In this document: piece after piece, positions 1 through 5,529 of the stretch | How positions within the stretch are numbered: the first letter of the stretch is position 1 | How the letters are laid out: each line of letters opens with the position of its first letter | From: an uncultured Clostridium sp. | GTDB taxonomy: Bacteria; Bacillota; Clostridia; TANB77; CAG-508 | Assembly (NCBI GenBank): GCA_946497905.1 | Contig: CAMMMI010000084.1 | Location: 1 to 7,506, forward strand | Length of the DNA stretch: 7,506 nt | Direction: 5' to 3' | Notes under the pieces: generated by a model | Told to the model about the DNA's origin: nothing | The model's input: the letters and a program-made list of their open reading frames with translations, nothing else | Database searches by the model: none | Position numbers and translations under genes: made by a program

Positions 1-269
1 GCTTGTTGTATTATTCTATCTGTTACTGTTGGTATTCCTAGATTTCTCTTCTTGCCATTTTCTTTTGGTATTTGAACTCTTTTAACAGGTTGTGGTTTGT
101 ATCTTCTTTTCCTTATTTGATTTAATATTCTATCTTTATTTTCTTTTAGATAATCAAATTCTTCTTCTACTGCTATACCATCTACTCCTGCTACTCCTTT
201 GTTCGATACTACTTTCTTGTACGCCTTGTTTAAGTTATTTGGGTTAAGTATTTCTTCTAAAAGTTCCAT
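1..269 (-). CDS. ltrA: Group II intron reverse transcriptase/maturase, N-terminal 89 residues
   Basis: The first 89 codons are present and the gene continues past the left edge. The protein is the multifunctional reverse transcriptase and maturase that helps its host intron splice and retrohome. Visible family motifs are GVAGVDG (residues 25-31), YKPQPVKRV (57-65), IPKENGKKRNLGIPT (67-81) and DRIIQQ (84-89). These are the RT-0/RT-1 region shared by bacterial intron-encoded proteins. The catalytic YADD box and the maturase domain are outside the window, so activity cannot be judged. The start at 269 is fixed by AAGGAG about 8 nt upstream and by the position of the conserved N-terminus. It lies in intron domain IV, as expected. 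Confidence 0.93.
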   Translation of the reverse strand, partial: MELLEEILNPNNLNKAYKKVVSNKGVAGVDGIAVEEEFDYLKENKDRILNQIRKRRYKPQPVKRVQIPKENGKKRNLGIPTVTDRIIQQ

Positions 270-805
270 ATCTGTTTTCTCCTTTTCCTTTCCGTAGATA
301 GATAAATCATTGATTTAGAGTAACCCTCTAGGATACGCCTATACTCTCCTCATTAACACATTCTAACTCTTATCTATCACTAAATTTTGGTAGTGAAAAC
401 ACTACAAATTGTTCAGTCCTTCGGAAAAAAAAATTTCCTACTATGACCTCTGCTGACTTCTTGTGATAAACCTTTTTCGACCATATTTTGTTTTGTGTAC
501 TCCTCGTCGTTTCCTAACTACTCTATGTCCACAAGACCTCACAGGGTAAGCCGTTTAACTTTCCTCATTTACTCGCTTGATTTACTGCATAAGGTTACGT
601 ATATCTTTTGGGCTTTAACTTGTTTAGTAGCCTTACCCTCTTATACAGCCTTAGTATCAAGTTTTTGTACATCGAGCCATGATTTTGATACACACTTCCT
701 CCACTTCCACCTCACGATGGATAGCTTGTGTTTCTCTATTTGGTTGGCGATATGTACCTCCAATACGGACTTTCACCGATTAGTTAAACGACATGCCTGT
801 CGCAC
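270..805 (-). ncRNA. Group II intron catalytic RNA, domains I-III and start of IV
   Basis: This 536-nt stretch has no gene of its own. It is the folded 5' portion of the ribozyme between the 5' splice site (805/806) and the reverse transcriptase start. Its base composition is closer to balanced than the surrounding AT-rich DNA. The conserved block at 439-459 and the GTGCG start support the assignment. A complete secondary structure was not drawn. Confidence 0.8.
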
Positions 806-808
806 ACT

Positions 809-833
809 AAAAACAAGCCCTATCTGGACTTGT
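809..833 (-). terminator. Intrinsic terminator of the mazF operon, overlapping the stop codon
   Basis: On the minus strand, ACAAGTCC (833-826) pairs with GGGCTTGT (820-813) around the loop AGATA. This is eight pairs with one G-U, followed by a T-tract at 813-809. The TAG stop of the upstream gene (822-820) lies across the loop and the 3' arm, so the stem uses the last codons of the gene. The group II intron starts three bases after the T-tract. Confidence 0.75.
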
Positions 834-1710
834 CATCTTTCTTTTTTGTTTTTTTCTTTTCAGATTGTGTCGATTTCTTTATTTCTTGTTCTATTTCTTT
901 ATTGCTTTTTTCATATAACTCAAACAAGTTTTGTAGTTTTTCGTCTTGTGTTACTATAATTTCTGCTCCTTTATTTTTTATCTTATGTAGCAACATTTGA
1001 GTATTTGTAAAATCATCTCTTATAAGTTGCTCTAAATTCTGTGTTATAACACCATCTATTTTACTATTATCTATATCATTTAAAAGTTTATGTAATGATG
1101 TTCTTCCATTTATTCTACCTGAAAAACCTTCATCTGCATAAATTTTTACTACGTCATATTCGTTTTTTCTTGCTAAATCTAACAAATCTTTTACGCTTTC
1201 ATTTACTTCTATATCAGCTAAATATTTATTTTTTACACTACTTCTGGAATATATTCCATATTTTTTACAATCGCTCTTTTCTTCAGCATTACTAATTTCT
1301 ATTGTTTTACTATTTTGATATTCTATAAAATATTCTGGATATCTTATCTTTAGAGCCTCAACAAAGTATGGAACATAACTGCAACAAAATATTTCACTTG
1401 GATTATAATATATTGATACTTTTCCTTTTTGTCTATCTTTATCACTATCATAATTACATCTATTCCATAATGAAAATGCCATTCTAGTAACCTTTTCACT
1501 TGTTCCTGTTTGAAAAGCACTATTTATAGAATCAATATTTATTTCTCCTTTTTCTATATTAAATATCTTGTCAAAGTTACTTCTTGTTGTTTCGCATATT
1601 CCTAATGTATAAACTATTGATTTATAATATACATCTGTTTTTTTATGCTTCAGCAATATAAAACTTTTTTCATCCCAGAATTTTTCGTGTTCATCATCTA
1701 TAAATTTCAT
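820..1710 (-). CDS. DUF6075-like domain fused to a degenerate serine recombinase domain
   Basis: The product is 296 aa from the ATG at 1710. That start is favoured over one eight codons upstream because AAAGGA sits 7 nt before it. Residues 1 to about 128 look like DUF6075, a Firmicutes domain of unknown function (KFIDDEH, LGICETTRSNF, EIFCCSYVPYF, IRYPEY). Residues about 149-257 match the catalytic domain of serine recombinases. YSRSS gives the nucleophile position (S158) and R156, DEGFSG follows, and GRTSL keeps an arginine. The LDRLxRD segment, however, reads LEQLIRD, so the usual Asp and Arg are Glu and Gln. No recombinase DNA-binding or zinc-ribbon domain follows, only a Lys/Glu-rich, coiled-coil-like tail. 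The gene overlaps mazF by 17 nt and ends in its own terminator. A working recombinase is unlikely; a binding or regulatory role is inference. Confidence 0.82.
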   Translation of the reverse strand: MKFIDDEHEKFWDEKSFILLKHKKTDVYYKSIVYTLGICETTRSNFDKIFNIEKGEINIDSINSAFQTGTSEKVTRMAFSLWNRCNYDSDKDRQKGKVSIYYNPSEIFCCSYVPYFVEALKIRYPEYFIEYQNSKTIEISNAEEKSDCKKYGIYSRSSVKNKYLADIEVNESVKDLLDLARKNEYDVVKIYADEGFSGRINGRTSLHKLLNDIDNSKIDGVITQNLEQLIRDDFTNTQMLLHKIKNKGAEIIVTQDEKLQNLFELYEKSNKEIEQEIKKSTQSEKKKTKKKDDKSR

Positions 1711-2071
1711 ATCGTTTCCTTTCTTGTAAATCAATTGCTATTTTCAAAGCATTGTTTACTAAATTTATATATTTTTTAGGTAATTTATCCATAAAACTTA
1801 TCAATCTTCTTTTATCTATAATTTTTATTTGCTCTGCCATTATTGTTGCCTCATATTTCATCTTGCCAAATGGTTTTATTCTTATATGAGTAGGAATATG
1901 ATGTCTTTCTTCCACTCTTTTAGTTATTGGAAGAATTATTGTTGTTGGACTATACTTATTTCCAAAATCATTTTGAACAATTAAAACTGGTCTTTTTCCT
2001 CTTTCTTCACTTCCTATTGTATGATTTAGATTTGCAAGATATATTTCATTTCTTCTAATTTTATTTATCAT
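1694..2071 (-). CDS. mazF: MazF/PemK-type endoribonuclease toxin
   Basis: The 125-aa product aligns along its whole length with the Bacillus EndoA/MazF family, ribosome-independent mRNA interferases that are normally neutralised by MazE. The conserved core is present: GSE (20-22), RPVLIVQND (27-35), the N-K-Y-S-P-T strand region, and PIT (48-50). By alignment R27 and T50 correspond to the catalytic Arg25 and Thr48 of EndoA, so the toxin looks intact. Two ATGs are possible. The one at 2071 is chosen because AGGAGG lies 7 nt upstream, whereas the one at 2077 is only 1 nt from it. The gene overlaps its upstream neighbour by 11 nt and its downstream neighbour by 17 nt, which suggests translational coupling. 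No MazE-like ribbon-helix-helix or AbrB-type antitoxin is encoded next to it. Confidence 0.93.
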   Translation of the reverse strand: MINKIRRNEIYLANLNHTIGSEERGKRPVLIVQNDFGNKYSPTTIILPITKRVEERHHIPTHIRIKPFGKMKYEATIMAEQIKIIDKRRLISFMDKLPKKYINLVNNALKIAIDLQERKRYEIYR

Positions 2072-2231
2072 TTGCATTCCTCCTGCGATTATATTTTTTT
2101 AAGTATTCAATTTGTTCTTTATCTTCCATTTCTCTTTCTTCTGCCGTTTTAGTCTTATTTGCTCCTAATATAACTAAATACATTAAAATAGCAATTATTA
2201 TCATATCTATCAATAAAATTTTTACTATCAT
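2061..2231 (-). CDS. Small single-pass membrane protein (56 aa), unknown function
   Basis: The ORF encodes 56 residues. The first 24 or so are strongly hydrophobic (IDMIIIAILMYLVILGA), which is one membrane segment. They are followed by an acidic stretch (EEREMEDKEQIEYL) and a basic end (KKYNRRR), a layout like small membrane proteins that recur in mobile regions of Clostridia. The start at 2231 has AAAGGA upstream, and the stop overlaps the mazF start, so the two are probably co-translated. The AGGAGG used by mazF encodes its Arg-Arg pair. The position directly before an apparently antitoxin-less mazF makes it a candidate partner, but nothing in the sequence shows binding to MazF. Confidence 0.72.
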   Translation of the reverse strand: MIVKILLIDMIIIAILMYLVILGANKTKTAEEREMEDKEQIEYLKKYNRRRNANDK

Positions 2232-2257
2232 TTTTGTTTTCCTTTCCTATATGTTAT

Positions 2258-2321
2258 AAGAACTCTAAAAATGTTTGAGGGTATATTGATAAACATTTCT
2301 ATACCATATTTTAGAGTTCTT
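2258..2321 (-). promoter_or_regulatory. H-type pseudoknot in a perfect 13-bp stem, leader of the mazF operon
   Basis: The outer arms AAGAACTCTAAAA (2321-2309) and its exact complement (2270-2258) enclose two interleaved helices on the minus strand. GGTATA (2305-2300) pairs with TATACC (2285-2280), and ATGTTT (2296-2291) pairs with AAACAT (2276-2271). The order S1-S2-S1'-S2' is an H-type pseudoknot with loops of 3, 5 and 3 nt. The element ends about 27 nt before the start codon of the 56-aa gene. It may be a cis-regulator, a processing site or a small RNA. No known riboswitch class was recognised. The outer stem is also a perfect inverted repeat in DNA, so a protein site cannot be excluded. 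Confidence 0.5.
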
Positions 2322-2344
2322 TATTTTTCATTTATACCTTTTTA

Positions 2345-2475
2345 TAATTCATTAGACAGATGTTTTGCTGACATCTTCATAGGTGGTATTCGGCATACCC
2401 CTGTCCGTTTCTAACCGACTTGTACTCATTGCGTGGGACGCTTTTAACGCTCGTTCTATGACTATACAAAAGTTT
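2345..2475 (-). other. GC-rich island with short hairpins and two overlapping micro-ORFs
   Basis: Bases 2351-2450 are about 46% G+C, far above the surrounding DNA. On the minus strand it can form small hairpins: GCGT-CCC-ACGC, GGTAT-GCCGA-ATACC, AGATGT-(7 nt)-ACATCT, and a GTC/GTT with AAC/GAC stem. Two micro-ORFs overlap in different frames. One has a TTG start at 2469 behind AAAGGA and encodes 30 aa (MYSHRTSVKSV...). The other has an ATG at 2429 without a clear RBS and encodes 25 aa (MSTSRLETDRGMPNTT...). I cannot decide between a structured RNA and a small peptide gene. Confidence 0.35.
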
Positions 2476-2685
2476 CTTTCCTTTTACACTTTTCTTCGCC
2501 TTATTAGTTGCAAGCTAATATTTAAGTAATATATCTATTACTAGCTCAAGTAATCAAAGGACTGTATCTAATGAATTGCTATTCAATTTTCAATGTACTT
2601 TATAATTTCTCTTTTAAGAAAAACATTACGAGAATTACCCTCTCACTTGTTTGTGCATTAAATTGAATTTTGTCAGGGTATATTT
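2476..2685 (-). other. AT-rich spacer with small hairpins, no gene seen
   Basis: This stretch lies between the sigma-like gene and the GC-rich island. On the minus strand it contains GTACATTGAAAATTGAATAG (2598-2579), which resembles motifs seen near rRNA spacers and in mobile elements of Clostridia. It also has weak stems such as ATTACT-(6 nt)-AGTAAT and AGTAATA-(4 nt)-TATTACT. No open frame with a ribosome binding site was found. Confidence 0.3.
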
Positions 2686-3162
2686 TTAAAATTTTTCAAA
2701 AAATTTTTTTAATTTTTTAATTCCCCATTCAATGCTCTCTTGTACTGATTGTTTTGCACAGCCTTCAATCCTTGCTATTTCCTCCATTGTTAACTGATAA
2801 TTGTAATATAGTAAAATTCTTCTTCTCTGCTCTTTAGTTAAAGTTTCTAATGCCTTAGCTAATTTTTCGTTATATATATTTTTTATTACTATTTCATCAA
2901 CATCTTTTGGCTTGTTAACTGCCCTTTTATTTAATGTACTTTCTGTTACAGTACTTTGTTCATAATGTCTTTTTATTTCTTGTATTTGTCTTGCATCTTC
3001 TTTTTCAAATTCATCTAGTTGTTCAAATATTTTTTTAGAAATTTTTATATTTTCTATCTTTTGTATATTTGAAAAAGAAACTCTATATATGTTTTTTGAT
3101 TTTTCACTATGTAAAATATATGGATTATACTTATCCCTACTTCGCTTAGGTCTTTTGTCCAT
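2686..3162 (-). CDS. Sigma-70 region 4-like regulator of mobile-element type
   Basis: The 158-aa product begins with a basic segment (RPKRSRDKYNPYIL) and ends in a sigma region 4 helix-turn-helix (about 123-145: LTMEEIARIEG, then CAKQSVQESIEWG) with a basic C-terminal helix. The segment LAKALETLTKEQRRRILLYY before it is typical of sigma-70 region 4. Its length and its N-terminal DKYNPY motif match the small sigma-70 family proteins carried by integrative conjugative elements of Firmicutes. Region 2 is absent, so it may need a partner or act as a DNA-binding regulator. The start at 3162 is fixed by GGAGG 7 nt upstream, but this SD is locked in a hairpin. The promoters it controls are not evident. 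Confidence 0.85.
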   Translation of the reverse strand: MDKRPKRSRDKYNPYILHSEKSKNIYRVSFSNIQKIENIKISKKIFEQLDEFEKEDARQIQEIKRHYEQSTVTESTLNKRAVNKPKDVDEIVIKNIYNEKLAKALETLTKEQRRRILLYYNYQLTMEEIARIEGCAKQSVQESIEWGIKKLKKFFEKF

Positions 3163-3365
3163 TTTATTTCCTCCATTCGATTTAAAATTTTCAAATCGAA
3201 TAGAGGAGGACTACGACAACCACTACTAAAAATTAGTTTAGTTTTTCTGATTCGACAAAAAAAGAGGTCACAATGACCTCTATCATTTATAGAAATAACT
3301 GTGACCTCTTTTTTAGCACATACATGTTCAATTGAACAATTTTTATCTATTGTCCACCTTTTCAT
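3054..3365 (-). CDS. Possible leader ORF upstream of and overlapping the sigma-like gene
   Basis: The frame starts at an ATG with GGGAG 7 nt upstream. It reads through the attenuator and the SD-sequestering hairpin, then ends 109 nt inside the sigma-like gene in another frame. The product (MKRWTIDKNCSIEHVCAKK...) has no recognised domain. Its second half is probably meaningless because it overlaps regulatory stems and then the real gene. The good RBS and the position suggest a translated leader whose ribosomes could alter the stems downstream. It may equally be a chance frame. Confidence 0.25.
   Translation of the reverse strand: MKRWTIDKNCSIEHVCAKKEVTVISINDRGHCDLFFCRIRKTKLIFSSGCRSPPLFDLKILNRMEEIKWTKDLSEVGISIIHIFYIVKNQKTYIEFLFQIYKR
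3169..3207 (-). promoter_or_regulatory. Hairpin sequestering the sigma-like gene's Shine-Dalgarno
   Basis: On the minus strand 3207-3193 (TCCTCTATTCGATTT) pairs with 3183-3169 (AAATCGAATGGAGGA) around a 9-nt loop. This gives fifteen pairs with a single G-U. The whole GGAGG of the sigma-like gene (3174-3170) is inside the stem, so translation should be low unless the hairpin is opened. A ribosome on the leader frame or a bound factor could do this. Confidence 0.7.
3257..3281 (-). terminator. Intrinsic terminator/attenuator in the sigma gene leader
   Basis: On the minus strand AGAGGTCA (3281-3274), loop TTG, TGACCTCT (3270-3263) and a run of seven T (3263-3257) form a textbook terminator between the leader start and the sigma-like gene. 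A second copy of the 5' arm lies upstream (3314-3300). It can pair over 15 bases with 3272-3258, so the 3' arm has two competing partners. On the plus strand the long pairing is also followed by a T-tract, so the element may act in both directions. Confidence 0.72.
3300..3314 (-). repeat. Alternative pairing arm of the attenuator
   Basis: The minus-strand bases AAAAAAGAGGTCACA are an exact complement of 3258-3272. This arm competes with the short terminator hairpin for the same 3' strand. It is also a direct repeat of AGAGGTCA at 3281-3274. Confidence 0.55.
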
Positions 3366-3374
3366 TATAGTCTC

Positions 3375-3446
3375 CCACTATGGTAAGTAACACCTATTAT
3401 AGTGGAAGAAAAAGTATTATAAGTTGGTGTAACTAGCCAAACTCAA
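3375..3446 (-). promoter_or_regulatory. Candidate promoter and dyad for the sigma-like gene
   Basis: A minus-strand TATAAT (3421-3416) lies 19 nt from a TTGAGT (3446-3441). A second TATAAT is at 3401-3396, within the dyad CCACTAT/ATAGTGG (3405-3399 and 3381-3375). The dyad touches the leader SD GGGAG. Spacing is not ideal for a housekeeping promoter, so the exact start is uncertain. Confidence 0.3.
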
Positions 3447-3607
3447 AATTTAAACTTATAAAACTTTTCGTGGGTGTCTTTCTTATTTTTTCAAGTATGT
3501 ACTCTATATGTTAATCATTTGCTTTTATAAAATTTTTTAATATTAAAATCCCTAAATATTTTATCACAACTCCTTTGTCGGATTTTGTTATATTTTGCGA
3601 AAAAGCA

Positions 3608-3657
3608 AAAAAAGATATATAAAAATGTCGTTCTTTGACTTTTATATATCTCTTTTT
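3608..3657. terminator. Bidirectional intrinsic terminator between surface gene and sigma module
   Basis: AGATATATAAAA (3613-3624) and its exact complement TTTTATATATCT (3640-3651) enclose a loop that adds a GTC/GAC pairing. An A-run precedes it and a T-run follows, giving T-tracts in both directions: seven T on the minus strand, TCTTTTT on the plus. It probably ends transcription of the SGNH-domain gene 160 nt upstream. The remaining AT-rich DNA of 3447-3819 holds only weak small inverted repeats (for example TTAGTGA/TCACTAA near 3686-3706) and no credible gene. Confidence 0.72.
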
Positions 3658-3819
3658 AATGTATAATTTAATATATAATTTTTTAGTGATATTAAAACTC
3701 TTCACTAAATAAATCTTATTTATCAGATAATATAACCTAACATAAAATTTTTTATTATATTATAAATAATAATACAAACACTATAAAAAATATTTAAATA
3801 AAATCTTTTCTTGTTTAAA

Positions 3820-5292
3820 CTACTGGTTAATATAATTTAATGATTTTAGCTTATTATATATACAATTTGCAATTACAGTATAACCTGATGAATTATAATG
3901 CACATTATCATATAATAGACTACTTGGTACTCTTCCTTCTGCAATCCTTGATAAATCTTCACTTGTTGCATCAATTCCAGCATCACTTAATCCATTATTT
4001 ACTAAATAATCTCTCATATTTATATAATGTTCTCCAAACCTATTGCTCATTGCTGTTTCTAATTCCTTTAAGTCATCTATAGATAAAGTATATGTATTAT
4101 CAATTGGTATTCCTATTATTATATACTTATCTGATCCAAATCTTTCAATAAGTGTTTCATATTGTGCGATAAGAGTATCTGGATCATTATTCCATCCTCC
4201 ATTTGTTCCCATCCATATAATTTGAATGTCATCTTTTATTGTGCTAACTTTTGATATTTTTTCATTTAAATCAACTATTTGCTCAGATGTGTATCCTCCA
4301 ACACCAGCATTATATACTATATTTTTATCTTGAATTAAGCTATGTAAATTCATTGGATATTTTCTATCATCTGCTTGTCCAGCTGTTAGACTATCACCAT
4401 AACAAGTTATTTTTATATAATCTTTCTTATTGTCTAATGTTTTTATATTTAGGTTTGTGTATGCATATTCATAATTTGATTCTTTTGAACATTCATATGC
4501 AAGCGAATTCCATGTTGTGGAATTTTCTGGTACATAGACATTTAATATGTTGTTATTTCCCTTAAAGCACATATAAAATGAGGTAATATTCTCTGCATTT
4601 ATATAGATATCTCCTTCAAGACTTGTACAATTAAAAAACGTAGCACTATATAGTGTAGAGTCAGGAATATTATACGCCGCTTTTAAATTGACACATCCAT
4701 TAAAAAGGTGGGGTGCACCACCTGTGCTTATTGTTATTTCTCCTGTAGAATGTTTATAATAGAAATTAATACCATCATCAAATCTGACAATTTCAATTAA
4801 TGTGTTACCAATAAATGGTCCACTCTTAACATCTGCACTTGTATATGAGGAAGTACTTAATCCTGTATTATAAGTATCTTCATCTATTGTAAAAGTAGAT
4901 GGGATTTTTATTTCTTTATCACTTCCAATATACTTGTCTAATATAACAACATCATTGTAAATAGTATACTCCCAACTTGATAATGGTGTTGTAATTAGTG
5001 AGCTTGCTATTTCTCCGCCATAAATATTAGAAATTAAAATTTCATAGTTACCTTTATTTGTAGTTAATGTAGTTTTATCTGCTGATACAATTCCATATTT
5101 TCTTAATATCTCATAAAACTCATCTTCATTTATACTTCCTAGATTTTCTATTTGTTTATCTGCTATATCTAACTGTATTTGCTCTATTATTTCTGCTTTT
5201 TCACTTTCCTCTTTTGCTCTAGTTGTTTGTGTCAGTATGCCGTTATTCCCAGTTAACGTTGCAATTGTCACTCCAGCTAGTATTAGCAACAC
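3820..5292 (-). CDS. 5'-truncated pilin-like, BspA-like, SGNH/GDSL hydrolase surface protein
   Basis: The open frame of 490 codons begins at GTG 5292, inside the pilin-like hydrophobic leader (LLILAGVTIATLTG). An in-frame stop lies 24 nt upstream and there is no RBS. Compared with the intact gene at 5685-7382, about the first 24 residues are missing, including the prepilin peptidase site. Residues about 100-285 resemble BspA-type leucine-rich repeats (KEIKIPSTF, LFNGCVNL, FFNCTSLEG). Residues about 294-488 are an SGNH hydrolase: GDS with S301, GVGG in block II, GTN with N364 in block III, and DNVH (D462, H465) in block V. All catalytic positions are present, so an esterase or deacetylase acting on surface polysaccharide is plausible. 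The rest of the frame is free of stops, so truncation is recent or the segment is a donor cassette. It is probably not expressed as it stands. Confidence 0.8.
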   Translation of the reverse strand: MLLILAGVTIATLTGNNGILTQTTRAKEESEKAEIIEQIQLDIADKQIENLGSINEDEFYEILRKYGIVSADKTTLTTNKGNYEILISNIYGGEIASSLITTPLSSWEYTIYNDVVILDKYIGSDKEIKIPSTFTIDEDTYNTGLSTSSYTSADVKSGPFIGNTLIEIVRFDDGINFYYKHSTGEITISTGGAPHLFNGCVNLKAAYNIPDSTLYSATFFNCTSLEGDIYINAENITSFYMCFKGNNNILNVYVPENSTTWNSLAYECSKESNYEYAYTNLNIKTLDNKKDYIKITCYGDSLTAGQADDRKYPMNLHSLIQDKNIVYNAGVGGYTSEQIVDLNEKISKVSTIKDDIQIIWMGTNGGWNNDPDTLIAQYETLIERFGSDKYIIIGIPIDNTYTLSIDDLKELETAMSNRFGEHYINMRDYLVNNGLSDAGIDATSEDLSRIAEGRVPSSLLYDNVHYNSSGYTVIANCIYNKLKSLNYINQ

Positions 5293-5472
5293 AATAAAGC
5301 AACAGAAACAGAACTAGATACATTGCCAGGAATTGGGCCTTCTCTTGCTAGTAAAATAGTAGAATATAGGGAACAAAATGGTAAATTTTCGACCATTGAG
5401 GATATAAAAAATGTTAGTGGAATAGGAGATAGTAAGTATGAGAGTATAAAAGATTTTATTTGTGTGAAATAG
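5293..5472 (+). pseudogene. comEA: comEA 3' fragment (helix-hairpin-helix DNA-binding domain)
   Basis: Fifty-nine codons to a TAG encode NKATETELDTLPGIG, then PSLASKIVEYRE, FSTIEDIKNVSGIG and YESIKDF. This is the paired helix-hairpin-helix domain at the C-terminus of ComEA, the membrane-anchored DNA receptor of competence. The signal/anchor and linker, the start codon and the RBS are all missing. The frame upstream meets a TAG at 5284-5286 within the neighbouring pilin-like gene. The break falls right before the first HhH motif. It is the only coding sequence on the plus strand and is a remnant of a rearrangement. Confidence 0.9.
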
Positions 5473-5484
5473 ATATTTTTTGGA

Positions 5485-5511
5485 ACGGAGGAAAAACAAT
5501 TTTTCCTCCGT
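5485..5511. repeat. Perfect 12-bp inverted repeat after the comEA fragment
   Basis: ACGGAGGAAAAA (5485-5496) and TTTTTCCTCCGT (5500-5511) are exact complements with a 3-nt loop. The element follows the comEA stop by 13 nt, so it may be its terminator, although the T-run is inside the 3' arm rather than after it. An alternative is a decayed ribosome-binding region, since GGAGGAAAAA also precedes the intact pilin-like gene. Confidence 0.5.
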
Positions 5512-5529
5512 CTATGATAGTGAAAATAA

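Larger units (their letters stand above)
1..805 (-). mobile_element. Class C group II intron, 5' part (3' end outside window)
   Basis: Read on the minus strand, the element opens at 805 with GTGCG, the bacterial group II intron 5' consensus, followed by ACAGGCATGTCG and the GGTGAAAGTCC segment seen in these introns. About 536 nt of structured, gene-free RNA (domains I to III and the start of IV) precede the intron-encoded reverse transcriptase. The minus-strand segment at 459-439 (AAGTCAGCAGAGGTCATAGTA minus its last base) closely matches the corresponding part of the class C Oceanobacillus iheyensis intron as I remember it. Insertion directly after an intrinsic terminator is the class C target preference, so context and sequence agree. 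Domains V and VI and the 3' splice site lie beyond position 1. The long plus-strand open frame in this stretch is a chance frame in the RNA. Confidence 0.88.

Noticed and set aside
1..269. Reverse transcriptase as part of a diversity-generating retroelement or retron
   Set aside because: The N-terminal motifs, the GTGCG intron start and the class C RNA block identify a group II intron. No template/variable repeat pair was seen in the window.
495..959. Plus-strand open frame of 154 codons
   Set aside because: It lies across the group II intron RNA and the end of the DUF6075-fusion gene, has no RBS, and its product is a low-complexity shadow.
1095..1295. Plus-strand 66-codon frame
   Set aside because: It is antisense to the recombinase-like domain and rich in Phe/Leu/His, as expected from the reverse complement of a Lys/Glu/Asp-rich gene.
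2258..2321. Known riboswitch or self-cleaving ribozyme at the pseudoknot
   Set aside because: No conserved core of preQ1, SAM, twister, pistol or HDV-like RNAs was recognised, so only the pairing is reported.
3511..3705. Minus-strand 64-codon frame
   Set aside because: It starts at a GTG without an RBS, is Lys/Ile-rich, and runs through the bidirectional terminator, so it is a chance frame.
3840..4565. Three plus-strand frames (3840-4082, 4043-4225, 4251-4565)
   Set aside because: All are antisense to the SGNH hydrolase frame, whose catalytic blocks are intact, and none has a convincing RBS.
5314..5499. Minus-strand 61-codon frame with GGAGG before a TTG
   Set aside because: It is the antisense shadow of the comEA fragment, which has unmistakable helix-hairpin-helix motifs on the plus strand.
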